8,693 nucleotides of DNA from Lachnospiraceae bacterium. Lineage in GTDB: Bacteria; Bacillota_A; Clostridia; Lachnospirales; Lachnospiraceae. Position 1 is the stretch's first letter. The number at the start of each line of letters is the position of its first letter. The notes beneath the pieces were generated by a model. That model did no database searches, had not been told where the DNA came from, and worked only from the letters and a program-made list of their open reading frames with translations. Positions 6,580 to 8,693 of this stretch are shown piece after piece. The position numbers and the translations under genes are program-made. The stretch spans positions 1-8,693 of the forward strand of contig JAFSFU010000328.1 of the NCBI GenBank assembly GCA_017435025.1, given 5' to 3'.

Positions 6580-6957
6580 ATGAACAAATTCGATATGACA
6601 AGATTTGATGTAATGAGCAAAGATGCACTTGCAAAAGTGGAAGAGATGATCAGTCTTTCCAAACTGAATGATTTCCTGAACAAGAAGGAAGAAGAAGAGA
6701 AGAAGAAAAATTGTATCCTCTGGGTACTGGCTATTATCGGTGCGGTAGCAGCAGTAGCAGGTATCGCATATGCGGTTTATCGTTTCTTTACACCGGATTA
6801 TCTGGACGATTTCGAGGATGATTTTGAAGACGAATTCGACGATGATTTCTTCGAGGATGACGATGATTTCGAGCCGGCTCCGAAAAAGGAAGCGGTTAAA
6901 GAGGAAACTGCGAAAGTGGAAGAAGCAGTCGTAGAAGAAACTGCTGAAGAAGTTTAA
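6580..6957 (+). CDS. Small single-pass membrane protein with acidic C-terminal tail
   Basis: This 125-residue protein has no named domain that I recognise, though similar small proteins are, from memory, widespread in Lachnospiraceae. Residues 1-35 look helical and amphipathic. A charged KKEEEEKKK cluster (35-43) precedes one membrane segment at about 45-69 (ILWVLAIIGAVAAVAGIAYA). Residues 73-98 are almost entirely Asp, Glu and Phe (for example DDFEDDFEDEF), and a Lys/Glu/Val/Ala tail follows to the end. The hydrophobic stretch is too far from the N-terminus for a signal peptide, so a membrane anchor is likelier. N-in/C-out topology is a weak inference. The acidic tail could bind cations or basic partners. 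ATG at 6580 follows AAAGGA about 10 bases upstream. It lies between pcrA and a terminator. Confidence 0.8.
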   Translation: MNKFDMTRFDVMSKDALAKVEEMISLSKLNDFLNKKEEEEKKKNCILWVLAIIGAVAAVAGIAYAVYRFFTPDYLDDFEDDFEDEFDDDFFEDDDDFEPAPKKEAVKEETAKVEEAVVEETAEEV

Positions 6958-6970
6958 TAGGAATTTGATT

Positions 6971-7009
6971 GGGACTGTAGCAGAAATGTTACAGTTCCTT
7001 TTTGTTTTG
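6971..7009 (+). terminator. Intrinsic terminator after the acidic membrane protein
   Basis: GGGACTGTA (6971-6979) pairs with TACAGTTCC (6990-6998) in a 9-bp stem with one G-U pair. TTTTTGTTTTG follows (6999-7009). It separates this gene from rlmD. Confidence 0.88.
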
Positions 7010-7022
7010 TCGAAAGAGATGG

Positions 7023-7051
7023 TTGTGCAATTCAGAAAAATCGTTTACACT
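7023..7051 (+). promoter_or_regulatory. Candidate promoter for rlmD
   Basis: TTGTGC (7023-7028), a 17-base spacer and TACACT (7046-7051) are of moderate quality. The location fits, after the terminator at 6971-7009 and about 30 bases before the start at 7084. Confidence 0.45.
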
Positions 7052-7083
7052 ATTGGGAGTAAAAAATATCTGGGAGGATGACC

Positions 7084-8478
7084 ATGAAAAAAGGTGAGAT
7101 TTGCACCGGTGTAATTGAGAAAGTGGATTTCCCGAACAAAGGAATTATGCATATAGAGGACGAAAAAGTTGTTGTGAAACATGCGCTTCCGGGACAGACG
7201 GTGGAAGTGATGATCACAAAGAGAAGAAAGGATAAATGCGAAGGCCGTCTGCTGAACGTTGTGAAGCGTGCCGATTGGGAGTATGATGCGCCAAGATGTC
7301 CGCATGCGGATGAATGCGGCGGCTGCAGTTATCAGACTCTTCCGTATGAGGAACAGTTAAAGCTGAAAGAGGCACAGGTAAAAGCGCTTTTGGCTCCGGT
7401 ACTTCCGGAAGGATTTCATTTTGAGGGAATCAAGGGAAGTCCATTGGAAGAGGCGTACCGCAATAAGATGGAGTTCTCTTTTGGTGATGGGTATAAGGAT
7501 GGTCCTCTGGAGCTTGGTATGCATAAGCGCGGCAGTTTTTACGATATTGTGACCGTCGGACAGTGTCAGCTGGTACATGAAGATATCTGCAAGATTCTGA
7601 CAGCAACTCTTGAATACTTTAAAGAGCGAGATGCAAAGTATTATAAGAAAATGAGTCACGATGGTTACCTGAGACATCTGTTGGTGCGCCGCGGTGTGAA
7701 GACTGCGGAGATTATGGTTGATCTGGTAACTTCCACACAGACTTGCGGAACATGGAACACAGGCGAGGATGAGGCCGCTTTGTTAGAAGGCTGGAAAGAG
7801 AAACTGTTATCTTTGGAAACAGAAGGCAGATTTATTGGAATTCTTCACACAAAGAACGACAGTCTGGCGGATGTGGTTCAGAGTGATGAAACAGAGATTC
7901 TGTTCGGACAGGATTATTTTTATGAGGAACTGCTTGGTCTGAAATTTAAGATCACACCGTTTTCCTTCTTCCAGACGAACTCCTTAGGTGCGGAGGTTCT
8001 CTACGAAACAGCACGCGAATACATCGGTGAGACCAATGGCCGTACCGTGTTTGATCGTTACAGCGGAACCGGTACCATTGCGCAGATTCTGGCACCGGTT
8101 GCAAAACACGTAACCGGTGTGGAGATCGTGGAAGAGGCGGTTGAGGCGGCAAAAGAGAACGCAGCGCTCAATGGTCTTTCCAACTGTGATTTTATTGCCG
8201 GCGATGTACTGAAAGTGCTTGACAGTCTGACAGAGCGCCCGGACCTGATCGTTCTGGATCCGCCGCGTGATGGTATCCATCCGAAAGCTCTTCCGAAGAT
8301 CATGAACTACGGAGTGGACCGTATGGTTTACATTTCCTGTAAGCCGACCAGTCTGGCAAGAGATCTGGTGGTTCTGCAGGCCGGTGGATATGCGGTGGAG
8401 AAAGTTTGCTGTGTGGATATGTTCCCGGGAACGCATCATGTTGAAACCGTCTGCCTTCTGTCAAGAAAAGCCCAATAA
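7084..8478 (+). CDS. rlmD: 23S rRNA (uracil-C5) methyltransferase, RlmD/RlmCD type
   Basis: The protein has 464 residues from the ATG at 7084. An upstream in-frame ATG at 7078 directly abuts GGGAGG (7072-7077) and is rejected; 7084 has a proper 6-base gap. Residues 1-60 form a TRAM RNA-binding domain. Cys72, Cys78, Cys81 (CPHADECGGC) and Cys161 match the 4Fe-4S ligands of RumA/RlmD. The SAM-binding methyltransferase domain carries DRYSGTGTIAQ (324-334), LDPPRDGIHP (391-400), the catalytic cysteine Cys419 in YISCKPTSLARD, and the proposed base Glu454 in HHVETV. The enzyme makes 5-methyluridine in 23S rRNA using SAM. Firmicute homologues may modify U747 as well as U1939 (RlmCD), so the exact site is uncertain. 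The DRYSGTG motif differs slightly from the more usual D-[LF]-[YF]-[CS]-G-x-G. Confidence 0.93.
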   Translation: MKKGEICTGVIEKVDFPNKGIMHIEDEKVVVKHALPGQTVEVMITKRRKDKCEGRLLNVVKRADWEYDAPRCPHADECGGCSYQTLPYEEQLKLKEAQVKALLAPVLPEGFHFEGIKGSPLEEAYRNKMEFSFGDGYKDGPLELGMHKRGSFYDIVTVGQCQLVHEDICKILTATLEYFKERDAKYYKKMSHDGYLRHLLVRRGVKTAEIMVDLVTSTQTCGTWNTGEDEAALLEGWKEKLLSLETEGRFIGILHTKNDSLADVVQSDETEILFGQDYFYEELLGLKFKITPFSFFQTNSLGAEVLYETAREYIGETNGRTVFDRYSGTGTIAQILAPVAKHVTGVEIVEEAVEAAKENAALNGLSNCDFIAGDVLKVLDSLTERPDLIVLDPPRDGIHPKALPKIMNYGVDRMVYISCKPTSLARDLVVLQAGGYAVEKVCCVDMFPGTHHVETVCLLSRKAQ

Positions 8479-8539
8479 ATCAAAGGATTTCGCCATTTTG
8501 GGAATAAAATAGATGTGTGTTTCTGTTTCCGTAGAGTGA

Positions 8540-8548
8540 TGATATAAG
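8540..8548 (+). promoter_or_regulatory. Possible extended -10 element for the right-edge gene
   Basis: TGA followed by TATAAG (8543-8548) resembles an extended -10 element, but no good -35 is present at the right spacing. If used, it gives a leader of about 95 bases. Confidence 0.35.
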
Positions 8549-8553
8549 CAGAG

Positions 8554-8637
8554 GTTTACCCCAGGGGATAGACTTTGGAGAACGGGAAGTATGCATTTTG
8601 GCGAAAGGATACTTTTTAGCAAAAGTTATTTGTAAAC
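8554..8637 (+). other. Structured leader candidate before the right-edge gene
   Basis: GTTTAC (8554-8559) is complementary to GTAAAC (8632-8637), which directly abuts the AGGAGG ribosome binding site. Inside, AAGTAT (8587-8592) and ATACTT (8609-8614), followed by TTT, form a weak terminator-like hairpin. TGGCGAAA (8599-8606) in that hairpin is complementary to TTTCGCCA (8488-8495) upstream. It matches no riboswitch consensus that I recognise. Confidence 0.3.
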
Positions 8638-8651
8638 AGGAGGATGATGAA

Positions 8652-8693
8652 ATGAGCGAGAGTGCGATGCTTGATTTACAGCGTATGTTTGAA
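8652..8693 (+). CDS. 5' end of an unidentified gene, cut by the window edge
   Basis: A strong AGGAGG (8638-8643) with 8-base spacing precedes an ATG at 8652. The open frame continues for 14 codons, MSESAMLDLQRMFE, to the edge. An ATG at 8644 closes after three codons and is not a start. Too little is visible to name a family. The start is soluble-looking, with no signal peptide seen so far. Confidence 0.75.
   Translation, partial: MSESAMLDLQRMFE

Noticed and set aside
6900..6957. Acidic tail as a frameshift artefact or assembly error.
   Set aside because: The frame is continuous with sensible codon use, and a terminator follows at normal distance.
7078..7083. ATG at 7078 as the rlmD start.
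   Set aside because: It directly abuts GGGAGG with no spacing. The second ATG at 7084 has proper spacing and fits the family N-terminus.
375..8478. A multi-gene defence, toxin or biosynthetic system.
   Set aside because: The genes are housekeeping or common accessory families in separate transcription units, with terminators and convergent or divergent breaks between them. Nothing points to a shared pathway.
8559..8567. CCCCAGGGG as a hairpin or operator.
   Set aside because: The loop would be too short for a stable RNA hairpin with full arms, and a 9-base palindrome is weak evidence for an operator.
8479..8651. Known riboswitch or T-box in the right-hand gap.
   Set aside because: None of the T-box, cobalamin, preQ1, purine, c-di-GMP, fluoride, guanidine or ZTP consensus cores I could recall are present.

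Overview
The window reads as an ordinary low-to-mid GC chromosomal segment from a Clostridia-type Firmicute. The best guess is a gut Lachnospiraceae, an inference from protein resemblance, strong AGGAGG-type ribosome binding sites, sigma-A-like promoters and the gene set (YerC, DUF1836, PcrA, an RlmD-type methylase). No mobile element, CRISPR array, rRNA or tRNA gene, prophage gene or toxin pair was seen. No stretch over 300 bases lacks a gene.

Layout. 1-193 (minus) is the 5' part of a C39-like cysteine-peptidase-fold gene that runs off the left edge. Divergent from it, 375-1193 (plus) is a Cof-type HAD phosphatase. Then follow yerC (1287-1589), a TrpR-family repressor with its own extended -10 promoter, and an M14 zinc carboxypeptidase-like gene with a TTG start (1669-3351). 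An intrinsic terminator hairpin separates yerC from the peptidase, with no room for a complete promoter after it. A strong bidirectional terminator at 3379-3419 closes this unit and also ends the convergent DUF1836 regulator (3425-4033, minus). Back-to-back promoters in 4034-4208 drive DUF1836 leftwards and the DNA helicase pcrA (4209-6458) rightwards. A small single-pass membrane protein with a very acidic Asp/Glu/Phe tail follows (6580-6957), then a clear terminator, then an iron-sulfur 23S rRNA m5U methyltransferase of the RlmD/RlmCD type (7084-8478). After a 173-base gap with leader-like structure, a further gene starts at 8652 and is cut by the right edge.

How they work together. This is mainly a housekeeping neighbourhood of short independent transcription units, not one pathway. 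The yerC and pcrA pairing recalls the yerC-pcrB-pcrA neighbourhood of Bacillus subtilis, here with two other genes in between. Three start codons were refined from ribosome-binding-site spacing: DUF1836 at 4033, rlmD at 7084 and the TTG of the M14 gene.

I did not find a convincing new multi-gene system. The most interesting signals are small: an exact 14-base repeat at the same distance from two consecutive start codons, a terminator whose T-tract can pair with the downstream copy of that repeat, the acidic membrane protein after pcrA, and the structured leader at the right edge.
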